DNA of 64,000 nucleotides. It comes from Maribacter algarum (ex Lu et al. 2025) (nom. illeg.). GTDB lineage: Bacteria > Bacteroidota > Bacteroidia > Flavobacteriales > Flavobacteriaceae. The position numbers and the translations under genes were made by a program. The stretch covers positions 124,001 through 188,000 of the forward strand of contig CANMAW010000001.1 of assembly GCA_947495915.1 (NCBI GenBank), read 5' to 3'. The notes below the pieces were generated by a model. It ran no database searches, was not told the origin of the DNA, and worked only from the letters and a program-made list of their open reading frames with translations. How positions within the stretch are numbered: position 1 is the first letter of the stretch; every line of letters starts with the position of its first letter. This document shows positions 45,975 through 55,826 of the stretch, in pieces.

Positions 45975-47129
45975 TCACTTCAAGTTCACCCCAGTATTTT
46001 GCCAACTTTTTGATTTTGCCGATTGCAATACTGCTTCACAAACTTTTTGTGTTTCTTGTGCTTCTTTAAAGGTTGGTGAGCAAGGTTTCCCTTCCTCTAA
46101 ACTTTTTAAAAAATCAGCAATGTGATGCACAAAGCTATGTTCATAACCAATTGATAATCCCGGCACCCACCACTTATCCATATAGGGTTGATCGCCATCG
46201 GTAACGTGAATAGATCGCCATCCTCTCTCCAAAGAATCATCTCGATGGTCAAAATATTCTAATCGGTTTAAATCATGTAAATTCCATTTAATAGAAGCAT
46301 GTTCTCCATTTATTTCAAATGTAAATAATGCCTTATGTCCTCTCGCGTACCTTGTAGATTCAAATAATCCTAACGAGCCATTATTAAAATGGCAATGAAA
46401 AAGGCAAGCATCGTCTATTTCTACCTTTTGTTTTTCACCTGTAACGGTATGGGTTCTTTCAGTAATAAATGTTTCGGTCATTGCCGAAACATCTTTAATT
46501 CCGCCATTTAACCACATTGCCAAATCAATACAATGTGCCAATAAATCTCCCGTTACTCCAGAGCCAGCAGCATCATTATCTAAACGCCATAATCCTTCAC
46601 CACCTTGAGGTAATTCTGGGCTAATGGTCCAGTCTTGTAAAAAGTTGGTACGAAAATGAAATATCTTACCCAACTTTCCAGCTTCCAATAATTGCTTTGC
46701 CAGCGTAACCGCTGGTAATCTTCTGTAGTTGAAATATACCGTATTTGGCACACCAGCCTTTTCAATAGCATCGACCATAGGTTGCGCCTCAGCTACTGTT
46801 CTTGCAAGTGGTTTTTCACATAATACCATTTTACCTGCCTCGGCGGCGGCAATTGCAATTTCAGCATGCATATTATTCGGCGTGCAAATATCAATGGCGT
46901 CTATATCATCTCGAGCAATCAACTTTCTCCAATCAGTTTCTACAGACTCAAAACCCCATTGTTGTGCAAAAGTTTTTACACGTTCTTCATTTCGTGCACA
47001 AACAGCCTTTAATACTGGCTTATATTTTAATTCAGGAAAAAAGTTACCAATTCTTGAGTATGCATTTGAATGCGTTCGCCCCATAAATCCGTAACCCACT
47101 AAACCTATTCTTAATTCTTTTTTGCTCAT
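45975..47129 (-). CDS. Gfo/Idh/MocA family oxidoreductase (second copy)
   Basis: 384 residues. GYGFMG (12-17) NAD motif and CEKPLAR with Glu105-Lys106-Pro107. The C-terminal domain has [20 protein letters not shown] and [22 protein letters not shown], the pattern of sugar dehydrogenases of this family acting in uronate/3-keto-sugar paths. It starts 18 bp downstream of the TIM-barrel gene and ends 42 bp before the alcohol dehydrogenase. Confidence 0.92.
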   Translation of the reverse strand: MSKKELRIGLVGYGFMGRTHSNAYSRIGNFFPELKYKPVLKAVCARNEERVKTFAQQWGFESVETDWRKLIARDDIDAIDICTPNNMHAEIAIAAAEAGKMVLCEKPLARTVAEAQPMVDAIEKAGVPNTVYFNYRRLPAVTLAKQLLEAGKLGKIFHFRTNFLQDWTISPELPQGGEGLWRLDNDAAGSGVTGDLLAHCIDLAMWLNGGIKDVSAMTETFITERTHTVTGEKQKVEIDDACLFHCHFNNGSLGLFESTRYARGHKALFTFEINGEHASIKWNLHDLNRLEYFDHRDDSLERGWRSIHVTDGDQPYMDKWWVPGLSIGYEHSFVHHIADFLKSLEEGKPCSPTFKEAQETQKVCEAVLQSAKSKSWQNTGVNLK

Positions 47130-47147
47130 TTTTATGCTATTCTTGTA

Positions 47148-48197
47148 TTATTCTGCTTCGTACCATCCGTGTAACTCACGTACTTTAATCATTTCATTTA
47201 ATATATCATTCCATGTTTTTGGTTGCATCATCACATCATTTGGAAACATGCATCCATCCCAACAAATGTGTTTGAACTTTTTGGTTAAAACTCCATTTTC
47301 ATCACGTAACCAATGCCCAGCATCAATGGCAATATCTAATTTTCCATTAGGGTCAGAAGCTTGGCAATGTCTACCAGTTTTATCATGAGAACCGGCTCCG
47401 AAGACCGTTCCATCATTTTGTGCCACATGAAAATCAATTGTCCAGGGTCTTAAAGCGGCGGTTAATGTTTGAAGTCCTTTTGTTAGAGCCTCTCGATCTT
47501 TCCAATCAAAATTTGGAGGCAAAATTCTTTCGTCTTCTTTATTATACCCTAAAAGATATAATAAGGTATGTGCCATATCGGCTTGAAAACCGATATTTGG
47601 TCTATCTACAGCTTCTAGGGTATTCAGCATTGTTTTCCACCCGTGCATGCCACCCCAGCAAATTTCTCCTTCTGCTGCTAATGATTCACCATAATCAGCT
47701 GCCACATCGCAGGCTTCTCGAAAAGTTTGTGCTATTAATTTTGTATTACCAATTTCATCTTTGGCCCAACTTATTGGATCTACTGATGAATCTATTCGTA
47801 TTACCCCATTCGGTCTAACTCCTAAATCTCTTAGCGTTTTCCCTATTCTACATGCTTTTTGAACTTGTAAAACAAACTGTTTTCTTTCTTGTAATGACCC
47901 CATTGCTGACCCACCACCAGTACCTGCCCAAACTGGAGCTACTAGACTACCAACCTCTAAATTTTTGGCAATGGCTTTTGCTGCAATTTCTTTAATAGTA
48001 TCTCCGTCTGCATCTATGTCTAAATGTGGTTCAGCAACAAAAAGATCAAATCCGTCAAATTTGACACCATTCACCTCTGCATTTGCCGTAAGTTCAATCA
48101 TAGTATCAATACCAATGGCTGGTTCTGAATCTGGCCCCTTACCCACCACACCAGGCCATGAAGCATTATGAAGTTTTGGAAAATTATTTGGTCGCAT
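47148..48197 (-). CDS. Xylose-isomerase-like TIM barrel (sugar isomerase/epimerase)
   Basis: 349 residues. Xylose isomerase-like TIM barrel (AP_endonuc_2 superfamily): [57 protein letters not shown] and [10 protein letters not shown] contain the Glu, Asp and His metal ligand pattern. First gene of the minus-strand operon, directly downstream of the divergent regulatory region. The precise sugar is unknown. Confidence 0.85.
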   Translation of the reverse strand: MRPNNFPKLHNASWPGVVGKGPDSEPAIGIDTMIELTANAEVNGVKFDGFDLFVAEPHLDIDADGDTIKEIAAKAIAKNLEVGSLVAPVWAGTGGGSAMGSLQERKQFVLQVQKACRIGKTLRDLGVRPNGVIRIDSSVDPISWAKDEIGNTKLIAQTFREACDVAADYGESLAAEGEICWGGMHGWKTMLNTLEAVDRPNIGFQADMAHTLLYLLGYNKEDERILPPNFDWKDREALTKGLQTLTAALRPWTIDFHVAQNDGTVFGAGSHDKTGRHCQASDPNGKLDIAIDAGHWLRDENGVLTKKFKHICWDGCMFPNDVMMQPKTWNDILNEMIKVRELHGWYEAE

Positions 48198-48228
48198 ATA
48201 ATTGTTTTAGAGTGGTTATATGTTTATT

Positions 48229-48244
48229 TTGTGCACGTACACAA
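48229..48244. promoter_or_regulatory. Palindrome, candidate operator 1
   Basis: TTGTGCACGTACACAA, half-sites TTGTG/CACAA with two internal mismatches, in the divergent promoter region between the TIM-barrel and MFS genes. It is similar in size to LacI/GntR-type operators. Confidence 0.5.
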
Positions 48245-48292
48245 GTTATTGAAATATTGTTTTAATTTAACCTGCTGAAGGATAGATATTGA

Positions 48293-48308
48293 TTGTTTAC
48301 TAAAACAA
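48293..48308. promoter_or_regulatory. Palindrome, candidate operator 2
   Basis: TTGTTTACTAAAACAA, a 6-bp inverted repeat (TTGTTT/AAACAA) around ACTA. It shares TTGTnnACnnAnACAA with operator 1, and the two start exactly 64 bp apart, close to six helical turns, so they can be bound by one regulator on the same DNA face. Confidence 0.45.
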
Positions 48309-48442
48309 ATGGTTATTTTGTGTTAATAAAGCAAGACAACTTAAAAATTATTATGATAATAACAAAAAAGTAATTAAACTTATAGATTCTAATTAATACA
48401 TCAACCAAACAAACTAATAACACATTTTATATAATTCATATT

Positions 48443-49684
48443 ATGGAAACAAAAACAAACTTAAATGCTAACAGACTTTTTTACGGTAGTTGTTTTGCAT
48501 TGATTACCACAGCATTCTCTTTTGCTATAGCTTCAGGTACCTTAGATCAATTAATAAAAGAGCTAAGTTTATCGGCGAGTCAAGGTAGTCTTATCACATC
48601 AATGTGGTTTTTGGGCTTCCCCATATCCATGGTAATTGGTGGATTAATTTACCATAAAGTAGGTGGGAAAATAATTATGCAATTTGCTTTTTTTGCACAT
48701 CTTGTTGGAATATTACTCCTCATATTTTCGGGTAATTTCATTGGATTGTTGATTGCAAATCTTTTGATAGGGCTTGGAAATGGCTGTACAGAAGCCGCTT
48801 GTAACCCAATGATTGCTGATGCTTATGAAGGCAACAAAATGAGTACTATGCTAAATCGATTTCACATGTGGTTTCCGGGAGGAATCGCCATTGGAAGTTT
48901 ACTATCAGGTTTTATGACAAATAATGGTATTCTTGGTGTAAACCAAATGTGGCTTTTAGTGATACCGGCATTAATATATGGTTATCTGTTTTTAGGACAA
49001 AATTGGCCAAAAGCTAAGGTTAAAGAAGCATCAACATTAAAAGGAAATGTTAAAGCTATGTTTACACCTTTGTTTTTATTTGTTGCTATTTGCATGTCTT
49101 TAACAGCAATTTCTGAGTTTGGGCCAAATCAATGGGTTGGATTAATATTAGCGAAAAGCGGTGCAGAACCAATGGTTATATTAGCTCTAACAGCAGGTTT
49201 AATGGCTGTAGCTCGTTATTTTGGCGGAAATATGGTTGCTAAATTTGATCAAGTTGGAGTACTTCTCGGGTCAGCCGTATTGGCAACAATTGGAGTCTAC
49301 TTATTTAGTACCCAAACAGGAGCAATGGCCTATGTAGCTGCCATCGTTTTTGCCTTAGGTATTGCATATTTCTGGCCAAATATGATCGGACTAGTCGCTA
49401 CCAAAATTCCTAAAAGTGGTGCCTTAGGTATGTCAATAGTTGGTGGTGTTGGTATGTTTGCTAACTCAATATTTCAAAGAATAATTGGAGGTTGGATTGA
49501 TTCAGATAGAGCCGCTGCATCCGCCAACGGTTTATCAGGTGATGAACTTGAGTTGGTAGCAGGTCAAGCTACTATGGGTACTATGGCATTGTTTCCAGGA
49601 ATTTTGATTGTATTGTTTACGCTACTGTACTTTTGGTTAAAGAACAAAAAAGATGATGAAATAATACCTTCAGCTGCCCATTAA
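48443..49684 (+). CDS. MFS transporter (sugar uptake)
   Basis: 413 residues, 12 predicted membrane segments, with GLGNGCTEAACNPMIADAY and FHMWFPGGIAIGSLLSG, features of the FucP/GlpT-like major facilitator branch. It is the first gene on the plus side of the divergent region and is followed by an epimerase and a ThuA gene. It likely imports the sugar that the cytosolic enzymes convert. Confidence 0.88.
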   Translation: METKTNLNANRLFYGSCFALITTAFSFAIASGTLDQLIKELSLSASQGSLITSMWFLGFPISMVIGGLIYHKVGGKIIMQFAFFAHLVGILLLIFSGNFIGLLIANLLIGLGNGCTEAACNPMIADAYEGNKMSTMLNRFHMWFPGGIAIGSLLSGFMTNNGILGVNQMWLLVIPALIYGYLFLGQNWPKAKVKEASTLKGNVKAMFTPLFLFVAICMSLTAISEFGPNQWVGLILAKSGAEPMVILALTAGLMAVARYFGGNMVAKFDQVGVLLGSAVLATIGVYLFSTQTGAMAYVAAIVFALGIAYFWPNMIGLVATKIPKSGALGMSIVGGVGMFANSIFQRIIGGWIDSDRAAASANGLSGDELELVAGQATMGTMALFPGILIVLFTLLYFWLKNKKDDEIIPSAAH

Positions 49685-49694
49685 TAGCTCTATT

Positions 49695-49727
49695 TTGCAC
49701 TAATTCTCAAAGAGATAATCAGTGCAA
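49695..49727 (+). terminator. Hairpin after the MFS gene
   Basis: TTGCACT (49695-49701) and AGTGCAA (49721-49727) with an inner TCTC/GAGA pairing, followed by only TTTA. It may be an attenuating terminator between MFS and the epimerase gene, 11 bp after the stop. Confidence 0.4.
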
Positions 49728-49803
49728 TTTACCTAGAGCGGGTGATTGAATTTTTGTTCATTAACCTCGCTTTCGCGGGAAGGATACTATAAAGTCTTAT
49801 TTT

Positions 49804-50640
49804 ATGAAAATAGGAATGAACTTACTCCTTTGGACAAATCACGTTACAGAGGAACATTACCCCATAGTTGACACTCTAAATAAAGTTGGCTACGATGGTA
49901 TTGAACTCTATATGGGTGAAGGTGATATAAAGCACTATACTAATTTAGGAAATCACTTTTCAGAATTAGGTTTGGGTGTAACGACCGTTACCGGGTTAGC
50001 TCCTGAAGAGAACATATCTTCACCAGATTCAGCAATTAGAGCAGCCGGATTAGATCGATTGAAGTGGGCTATTGACAATGCCCATGCCTTGAAAGCAGAA
50101 CGAATCTGCGGACCAATACATTCTAGTTTTGCTTATTTTTCAAGACAACCGCCAACTACTGATGAAAGAAAACGAAGCGCCGAAATGCTTCGAAAAGCAG
50201 CTGAATATGCTGAAGGCACCGACATCATTCTTTGTCCTGAGGCTTTAAATAGATTCGAATGCTACCTCTACAATACCATGGCCGATCTTAAGGTTTTAGT
50301 CGATACGGTAGATCATCCGAACTTAGGTGCCATGTATGATACACATCATAGCAATATTGAAGAAAAAAGTCAGTCAGTAGCATTAAAAACTATTGCACCT
50401 GTGTTAAAACACATACATATTAGCGAAAATGATCGTGGAACACCAGGAAGCGGGCAGGTTCAATGGAATGATGTATTTACTACCATTCGAGAAATTGGAT
50501 ACGATGGTTGGTTAACCATTGAAGCCTTTAGTACCTTAATACCTGAATTTGCTAATGCTATTAATGTTTGGCGAAACTATTCTCCTTCAGAAGAGATTTA
50601 CACGAAAGGGTTAGAATTTATTAAAAATGGTATTTGCTAG
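49804..50640 (+). CDS. Sugar 3-epimerase-like TIM barrel (D-psicose/tagatose epimerase family)
   Basis: 278 residues. All four metal ligands of the D-psicose/D-tagatose 3-epimerase family are visible: Glu146 (CPEALNRFE), Asp179 (MYDTHHSNIEE), His205 (HIHISEND) and Glu240 (LTIEAFS), together with RGTPGSGQVQW. These enzymes move a C3 hydroxyl through an enediol and also act on 3-keto-like sugars. Fits a locus with Gfo/Idh/MocA dehydrogenases. 35 bp separate it from the ThuA start. Confidence 0.86.
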   Translation: MKIGMNLLLWTNHVTEEHYPIVDTLNKVGYDGIELYMGEGDIKHYTNLGNHFSELGLGVTTVTGLAPEENISSPDSAIRAAGLDRLKWAIDNAHALKAERICGPIHSSFAYFSRQPPTTDERKRSAEMLRKAAEYAEGTDIILCPEALNRFECYLYNTMADLKVLVDTVDHPNLGAMYDTHHSNIEEKSQSVALKTIAPVLKHIHISENDRGTPGSGQVQWNDVFTTIREIGYDGWLTIEAFSTLIPEFANAINVWRNYSPSEEIYTKGLEFIKNGIC

Positions 50641-50675
50641 CTACTATCTTAAGGTTAAAACATAAATATTGGAAT

Positions 50676-51788
50676 ATGAAAAAATTACTATTTATACTTA
50701 TTTGTGTCACAACTTTTGCCTGTAAAGAACAAAAAACTGAAAAAGCGGTAATGGTCCCAGTTGAAAATATACCCGAACAATGGTTGACATTTGAAGGCAA
50801 AGACGCTAATGCCAAACATATTGTCTTCATTTCAGGTGATGAAGAATATCGATCAGAAGAAGCATTGCCACAATTGGCTAAAATTCTTTCAAAACACCAT
50901 GGTTTCAAATGCACCGTTCTGTTCGCACAAGACCCTCAAAAACCCGGCATAGTCAATGCAAATTACTTAAACAACATTCCAGGACTTGATGCCTTAGACC
51001 ATGCTGACATGATGGTTGTTTTTACAAGATTTAGAGCACTACCCGATGAGCAAATGCAACATATTGATAATTACCTTAAAGCTGGCAAACCTTTAATTGG
51101 AATACGTACTGCGACGCATGCGTTCAACTATACCGACAAAGATTCAACAAATTTTGCACATTATAGCAATGGATATTCAGGCCAAGAATCTGCTTGGACA
51201 GATGGTTTTGGGCGATTAGTTCTTGGAGAAAAATGGCATTCACATCATGGACATCATAAACATCAAAGTACGCGAGGTATTATTGCTCCAAATGCCGAAG
51301 ATAGCGCTATAACCAACGGTATCAAAAGTGGTGATATTTGGGGTCCTACTGATGTTTATGGTGTGCGCTTACCCTTGCCAGAAGATAGCCAACCCATAAT
51401 TCTTGGTCAAGTCATCAATCGTGAGGGAGCATTTGACGAAAATGATGCTTACTACGGAATGAAACCCTCTGACCATACCCTAGCTAAGGTTAACAATAAT
51501 AATTTAAAAGTCAATGAAGTTTTAATGCCTATAGCTTGGACAAAAAGCTATCAAATTCCTAATGGAAAAAAGGGACGTGTTTTCACATCTACCATTGGTG
51601 CAGCTACGGACATGACCAATGAAAGTGTTCGCCGTCTTTTAGTAAATGGTATTTTCTGGTCAATGAATGAAACAATTCCTAAAAAAGCCAATGTTTCTTT
51701 GGTTGGTGCATTTATCCCTTCAGCTTATGGTTTTAAAAAGGCTGATTACTGGATAAGTAAGCAGTTATCTATTGCTGATTTAAAGTAA
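50676..51788 (+). CDS. ThuA domain lipoprotein
   Basis: 370 residues from ATG 50676, choosing the start that gives a lipoprotein signal MKKLLFILICVTTFAC (Cys16) over an upstream in-frame Met. ThuA domain (about 40-320): KHIVFISGDEEYRSEEALPQLAKIL, DMMVVFTRFRALPDEQMQHIDNYLKAGKPLIGIRTATHAF and ESVRRLLVNGIFW. ThuA is a glutamine-amidotransferase-like fold linked to trehalose/3-ketosugar metabolism. Here it is exported, so it may act on the same substrate as the lipoprotein PVC dehydrogenase. Confidence 0.88.
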   Translation: MKKLLFILICVTTFACKEQKTEKAVMVPVENIPEQWLTFEGKDANAKHIVFISGDEEYRSEEALPQLAKILSKHHGFKCTVLFAQDPQKPGIVNANYLNNIPGLDALDHADMMVVFTRFRALPDEQMQHIDNYLKAGKPLIGIRTATHAFNYTDKDSTNFAHYSNGYSGQESAWTDGFGRLVLGEKWHSHHGHHKHQSTRGIIAPNAEDSAITNGIKSGDIWGPTDVYGVRLPLPEDSQPIILGQVINREGAFDENDAYYGMKPSDHTLAKVNNNNLKVNEVLMPIAWTKSYQIPNGKKGRVFTSTIGAATDMTNESVRRLLVNGIFWSMNETIPKKANVSLVGAFIPSAYGFKKADYWISKQLSIADLK

Positions 51789-51823
51789 TTCTCCGTTTTT
51801 GTTAGCAAGGTGATTACCACTTA

Positions 51824-54709
51824 TTACTTAGGTTCAAAGTTTTTGTCTATGGTCATTATCCATTGATCTAATTCAAAACCATCTTCTCGCATTGAAAATG
51901 AGATAATGTGCTCCCCTGGTTCTGTAACATTTAAATAAATAGTTTGAGGTGTGCCACAATGATTTTCAGGTACACGTTGAGCGGAAGACCAGGTCCATTC
52001 ATTTTTTCCTTTACACCATTGTAGTCGGGCACCGCTCTCTGGCCATTTTCCATCTATTCCCACGTGAACTCCATTATCTTCGGGGCCTGCCGAATACGCT
52101 CTTGCCCAAACGTAATATTTTCCTGGCTTGGTAAAATTCACTTTATAAGAAACAATACCACCAGTACCAGGTTCTGGAAAAAAGTTCACCCCATCAATCA
52201 ACTTATCATCATGGGTTACTCTTGTGTCTGGTAATGCCTCTATGTAATGACCATTACTGGCCTTATCACTATGGTTTTCTATACCAATTTTATCTGCCGA
52301 AGTAGAAGGTTTTATATGCCACATTCTAGGGCTACCATTACTCGAATTATATTTAAAATCTTCAGCTTCAACAGTAATGACACCGTTTGTTGCTTCTATC
52401 GGAACTATTGATTTTAACTGTTGTTTCATCACAAGGTGAGAAGGAGCCAAAATCAATTTGCCCCACCTACCTCGTGACCATGCAGTTTCATTATTTTCAG
52501 GTATTTTACCATTTGTTACAGCCATAGAACCCACTTCTATAATGTCATTGGTTGCCACAAAAAACTCCCCTAAATTATGGTTCACCTGATTATATGTTGC
52601 TGAGGTAGTAGGATTATTTAAGGTGTCTATTACGGTTCCGTTTAGTTTAACCAAATAGACTGACTCTCCATCATTTTCGGTCATGGTTAATAGTGATAAG
52701 CGATACACAGAAGATTCGCCTCTAAACACAGTTTTCGCACCCGCAAATTTATTTCTCATTGTAATATTAGCAGCGTCTATTGCCAATGCCTTATTCTTTT
52801 CATCTTTGTAATAAATAGCTGTACCTTTCGATTCGTTTATTTCAAAATCAGTTAAGGCGTTTAATTCCATACCTATTTTACTGCTCGCTTGAATTTTGGT
52901 TTTTATAGGGTTTTTAGTGCTCAGCAAGGCCACCCAATCTTTTTCTCGATGTGGAGGATATCCAATATTTACGAGACCGCCACCTTTTACACTTTTAACA
53001 GTACCTGATTGAAGATTTCCTCCAGTTCTAGGGTTGTACCATTTTACGGTAAACCTTGTTTTTGCACCTGTTAAGTCTAAAAGAGTTTCTTTAACTTCAG
53101 GCAAATAGATGGCATAAATGTTCCCATTTTCAGCAAAAACAAAGTCTTTGGTGTTTGCAGTTAAACCGTTTACCGTTTTCATTTTATTGAAAGGCAAATG
53201 TGCTTGAAAAAAATCAAGAGCATATTTGGTTTGTTTCCACAAGATATCTCTAGATCTAAAATCTTCACAATTTAAATCCATATGGGCAAACTTATACCCG
53301 AAATACCATTCTACACCAGAGCCACCGGCCATTAAGTTTCCCCAAAGCACCTCTGAACGCATTTGATCATGATCAGGGTCATCAACATCTGGCTTAGCAC
53401 CAACATTTGCAGGTCCGATTTCATCTAAAGGAACAACCCATTGATGCCCTGTTTTTTGTGATTCAAGAATCCATTTTTCAGTTGTTTTATTTACTTCTGA
53501 TGGATGATGAAGTTGTATGGAAGGACCGGTTAGGTCAGGAAAGCCTAAAAGGGGTGTCAGAATTTCATCTTGCTGAGATATTCGAGCATGGGTGTGTAAT
53601 GCAATATGATTTTTATAAGGATCATGGGTTTTAAGATAGGTTGCACTTTGTTTTCTATCGTTATCATCTTGCGCTTTTGGAGACCACTTGACATAACCAT
53701 TCTCTTCTCCCAAATTCCAAGTCAGACCCAAATGATGTCCAAATCTTGCAATTAATTCTCGATAATATAATTTTCTCTGAGTTTGTGTTTCTCCAATATC
53801 TAAAAGCAATTCATTCTCCGTCTCTTGAGTAAACAAATGAAGCATAATACCCAAAGAAGTCATGTGGTCAAAAAGAATTTCCCATTGATCAAGTTTACTA
53901 CAATCAAAACGGTAGCGTTCATTACTATTTATCCATGGCCAAACATCGTTTCCATCACCTTGTACATTCATCGTTAGAAAATACATAGAATTCACTTCTT
54001 TAGAAGCTAAATAATTCATGGCTCCAATAATGTTCTTTCCTTTTCCTTCTTTCCAAGTAGGGTCACCGGGCTTCCAATCATCAGCATGAGGCTTATAGAA
54101 ATGGGTTGCTGGTGTTTGATCAAACTCATAATAACCCAGTAAATTCTCCGGACTACCTGCTCCTCCTTTTAAAAAATACTCTTTGGTATCTTCAAATTGT
54201 AAATAGCGTTCGTTTACATATTGTAATCTTCCTTTAGATCTAAAATCAGTTCCCTTTTTATCAGATTTAAAAATTGTGAAATTCCCAGAAACTCCATCAA
54301 ATGAAACTGCTTCACCGGCGTTTTGATCATCAGTAACTGCTATATTTTCACCTTTTCGAAATGACACCTTATATGACCATTTCCCCATTGCATTTGGTCT
54401 GAAACGAACCTTCCAAATGTTGCCGTTTACGGCCCCAGATTCTGACGCCTTTCCATCTGCTGCATAAAAACCAGACACAATAAAACTTTCATCTTCATGG
54501 CTAAAAGTAACATTCAAACGATAATTTAAAAATGGATTGTCAGCATCATTCTCGCTTAAATCTGGGCCTTTAAAATTTAAAGTGATTTTATGCCACTTTT
54601 TCAATTCACCATCAATGGAAAGCGGTTGATTTTGTGCGAAAAATTCATGATTTCCGACAAAAAGTAGCATAAACAATAGTGAAATTACAGCGGGTTTAAT
54701 TAAAGACAT
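51824..54709 (-). CDS. Secreted glycoside hydrolase with N-terminal DUF5060
   Basis: 961 residues from ATG 54709, the start that gives signal peptide MSLIKPAVISLLFMLLF..FFAQ. DUF5060 (about 30-115, GELKKWHKITLNFKGPDLSEND and FRPNAMGKWSYKVSF), then a TIM-barrel catalytic domain (about 150-520) with candidate acid/base Glu in WNLGEENG and nucleophile in LDEIGPANVG, then a putative carbohydrate-binding beta-sandwich (VITVEAEDFKYNSS). It would release oligosaccharides or act on a beta-glycoside outside the cell. It converges on the ThuA gene (35-bp gap). Confidence 0.83.
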   Translation of the reverse strand: MSLIKPAVISLLFMLLFVGNHEFFAQNQPLSIDGELKKWHKITLNFKGPDLSENDADNPFLNYRLNVTFSHEDESFIVSGFYAADGKASESGAVNGNIWKVRFRPNAMGKWSYKVSFRKGENIAVTDDQNAGEAVSFDGVSGNFTIFKSDKKGTDFRSKGRLQYVNERYLQFEDTKEYFLKGGAGSPENLLGYYEFDQTPATHFYKPHADDWKPGDPTWKEGKGKNIIGAMNYLASKEVNSMYFLTMNVQGDGNDVWPWINSNERYRFDCSKLDQWEILFDHMTSLGIMLHLFTQETENELLLDIGETQTQRKLYYRELIARFGHHLGLTWNLGEENGYVKWSPKAQDDNDRKQSATYLKTHDPYKNHIALHTHARISQQDEILTPLLGFPDLTGPSIQLHHPSEVNKTTEKWILESQKTGHQWVVPLDEIGPANVGAKPDVDDPDHDQMRSEVLWGNLMAGGSGVEWYFGYKFAHMDLNCEDFRSRDILWKQTKYALDFFQAHLPFNKMKTVNGLTANTKDFVFAENGNIYAIYLPEVKETLLDLTGAKTRFTVKWYNPRTGGNLQSGTVKSVKGGGLVNIGYPPHREKDWVALLSTKNPIKTKIQASSKIGMELNALTDFEINESKGTAIYYKDEKNKALAIDAANITMRNKFAGAKTVFRGESSVYRLSLLTMTENDGESVYLVKLNGTVIDTLNNPTTSATYNQVNHNLGEFFVATNDIIEVGSMAVTNGKIPENNETAWSRGRWGKLILAPSHLVMKQQLKSIVPIEATNGVITVEAEDFKYNSSNGSPRMWHIKPSTSADKIGIENHSDKASNGHYIEALPDTRVTHDDKLIDGVNFFPEPGTGGIVSYKVNFTKPGKYYVWARAYSAGPEDNGVHVGIDGKWPESGARLQWCKGKNEWTWSSAQRVPENHCGTPQTIYLNVTEPGEHIISFSMREDGFELDQWIMTIDKNFEPK

Positions 54710-54741
54710 TTTTATCTTTCTTAAAGAATGAATACGCAATA

Positions 54742-54755
54742 TTACGAAACCGTAA
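54742..54755. promoter_or_regulatory. Inverted repeat upstream of the glycoside hydrolase
   Basis: TTACGAAACCGTAA, 5-bp arms around AAAC, 33 bp upstream of the hydrolase start. Candidate regulator site; no relation to the operators at 48229-48308 is evident. Confidence 0.3.
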
Positions 54756-54790
54756 ATTACAGAATTTTGCCGCTGCCAATTCGTAAATAG

Positions 54791-54804
54791 AGCTGCTAGC
54801 AGCT
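54791..54804. repeat. Perfect 14-bp palindrome
   Basis: AGCTGCTAGCAGCT, followed on the plus strand by an A run, in the gap between the thioesterase gene and the glycoside hydrolase gene. On the minus strand it is preceded by T's, so it is not a classic terminator. Could be a protein-binding site. Confidence 0.3.
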
Positions 54805-54887
54805 AAAAAAATAACACAAATGGTTTACTCAATATTGAATTGAGCATTTTTCACTTTTAGACTAAATAAATTGAAATGTCAATTAAC

Positions 54888-55742
54888 CTACTGCCGCATC
54901 AACCCTTCTTGAGCTACCGAGGCAATTAAAGTACCGTCCATATTAAAAATACTACCCCTTGCAAAACCTCTAGAATTTGAGGCGCTTGGGCTATCCATGG
55001 CATAAAGTAACCAATCATCAAAGTCAATATCGCGATGAAACCAAATAGCGTGATCTAAACTTGCATAAAATGTATTGGTTTTATTCAATTGTTCGCGATG
55101 CGGCATGGTAGCCGTAGTTAACAAATGGTAGTCAGAAACATAAGCTAGTATCTGTTGTTTCATTGGTATACTAGCTGTCACTTTCTCTGAAGTTCTAACC
55201 CAAGTATTATTCACGGGTGGTCCGTTTTTAGAAAGTTTAGTGATTATTTTATCTACCGTTTTAAAACTAAACATATCAGGCAAAACCATTTTTAGTCGTT
55301 GATAGACTTTAGGGTCTAATTCTTTCAACTTTTCAATTTGATCTAAACTTGTTGAAAGGTCTTTGGGCGTTACAATATTTGGCATATTAACCTGATGATC
55401 AACGCCTTCTTGTTTTAATTGAAAAGAAGCTGCCATATTAAAAATGGCTTGACCGTTCTGTTTGGCCACCACTCGCCTAGTTGTAAAACTTCCACCGTTT
55501 CTAATGGTGTCTACCTCGTAAGTTATTGGAGTATCTAAATTTCCACCTAGAATAAAATACCCATGCATCGAATGTGCAATTCTATCACTAGGCACGGTTC
55601 GATATGCTGCATGAAGTGATTGGGCTAAAACCTGGCCACCAAACACCCTACCCCATGGTGCTTGAAAATTTTGTCCTAAATAAACATCATCCTCAAGTTG
55701 TTCTAAAGTAAGTAAATCAATAAGTTCTTGTATTGTCTTCAT
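54888..55742 (-). CDS. tesB: Acyl-CoA thioesterase II
   Basis: 284 residues, double hotdog. FQAPWGRVFGGQVLAQSLHAAYRT near 28-51 and the terminal ASVAQEGLMRQ are characteristic of TesB, and LDHAIWFHRDIDFDDWLLY holds the conserved Asp of the catalytic site. It hydrolyses acyl-CoA in the cytosol. Alone in its orientation, with an upstream gap of 84 bp. Confidence 0.93.
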   Translation of the reverse strand: MKTIQELIDLLTLEQLEDDVYLGQNFQAPWGRVFGGQVLAQSLHAAYRTVPSDRIAHSMHGYFILGGNLDTPITYEVDTIRNGGSFTTRRVVAKQNGQAIFNMAASFQLKQEGVDHQVNMPNIVTPKDLSTSLDQIEKLKELDPKVYQRLKMVLPDMFSFKTVDKIITKLSKNGPPVNNTWVRTSEKVTASIPMKQQILAYVSDYHLLTTATMPHREQLNKTNTFYASLDHAIWFHRDIDFDDWLLYAMDSPSASNSRGFARGSIFNMDGTLIASVAQEGLMRQ

Positions 55743-55826
55743 TAGTCAGATGTGGTTTTAGGTGAGCAAAACTAGGGGTAATTGAAATATTTACAACTCG
55801 TTTGTAAGGGAAATATACTTATCGGT

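Larger units (their letters stand above)
48198..48442. promoter_or_regulatory. Divergent regulatory region of the sugar locus
   Basis: 245 bp between the minus-strand operon (start 48197) and the MFS gene (start 48443). It holds two related 16-bp palindromes (48229-48244, 48293-48308) and no clear TAnnTTTG box on either strand. No regulator is encoded nearby. Confidence 0.55.

Noticed and set aside
46729-47094. 121-residue plus-strand frame opposite a Gfo/Idh/MocA gene
   Set aside because: Antisense to a well-supported enzyme with intact motifs; typical shadow frame.
54791-54804. Perfect palindrome as an intrinsic terminator
   Set aside because: No T run on the transcribed (minus) strand, and it lies 84-97 bp past the thioesterase stop.
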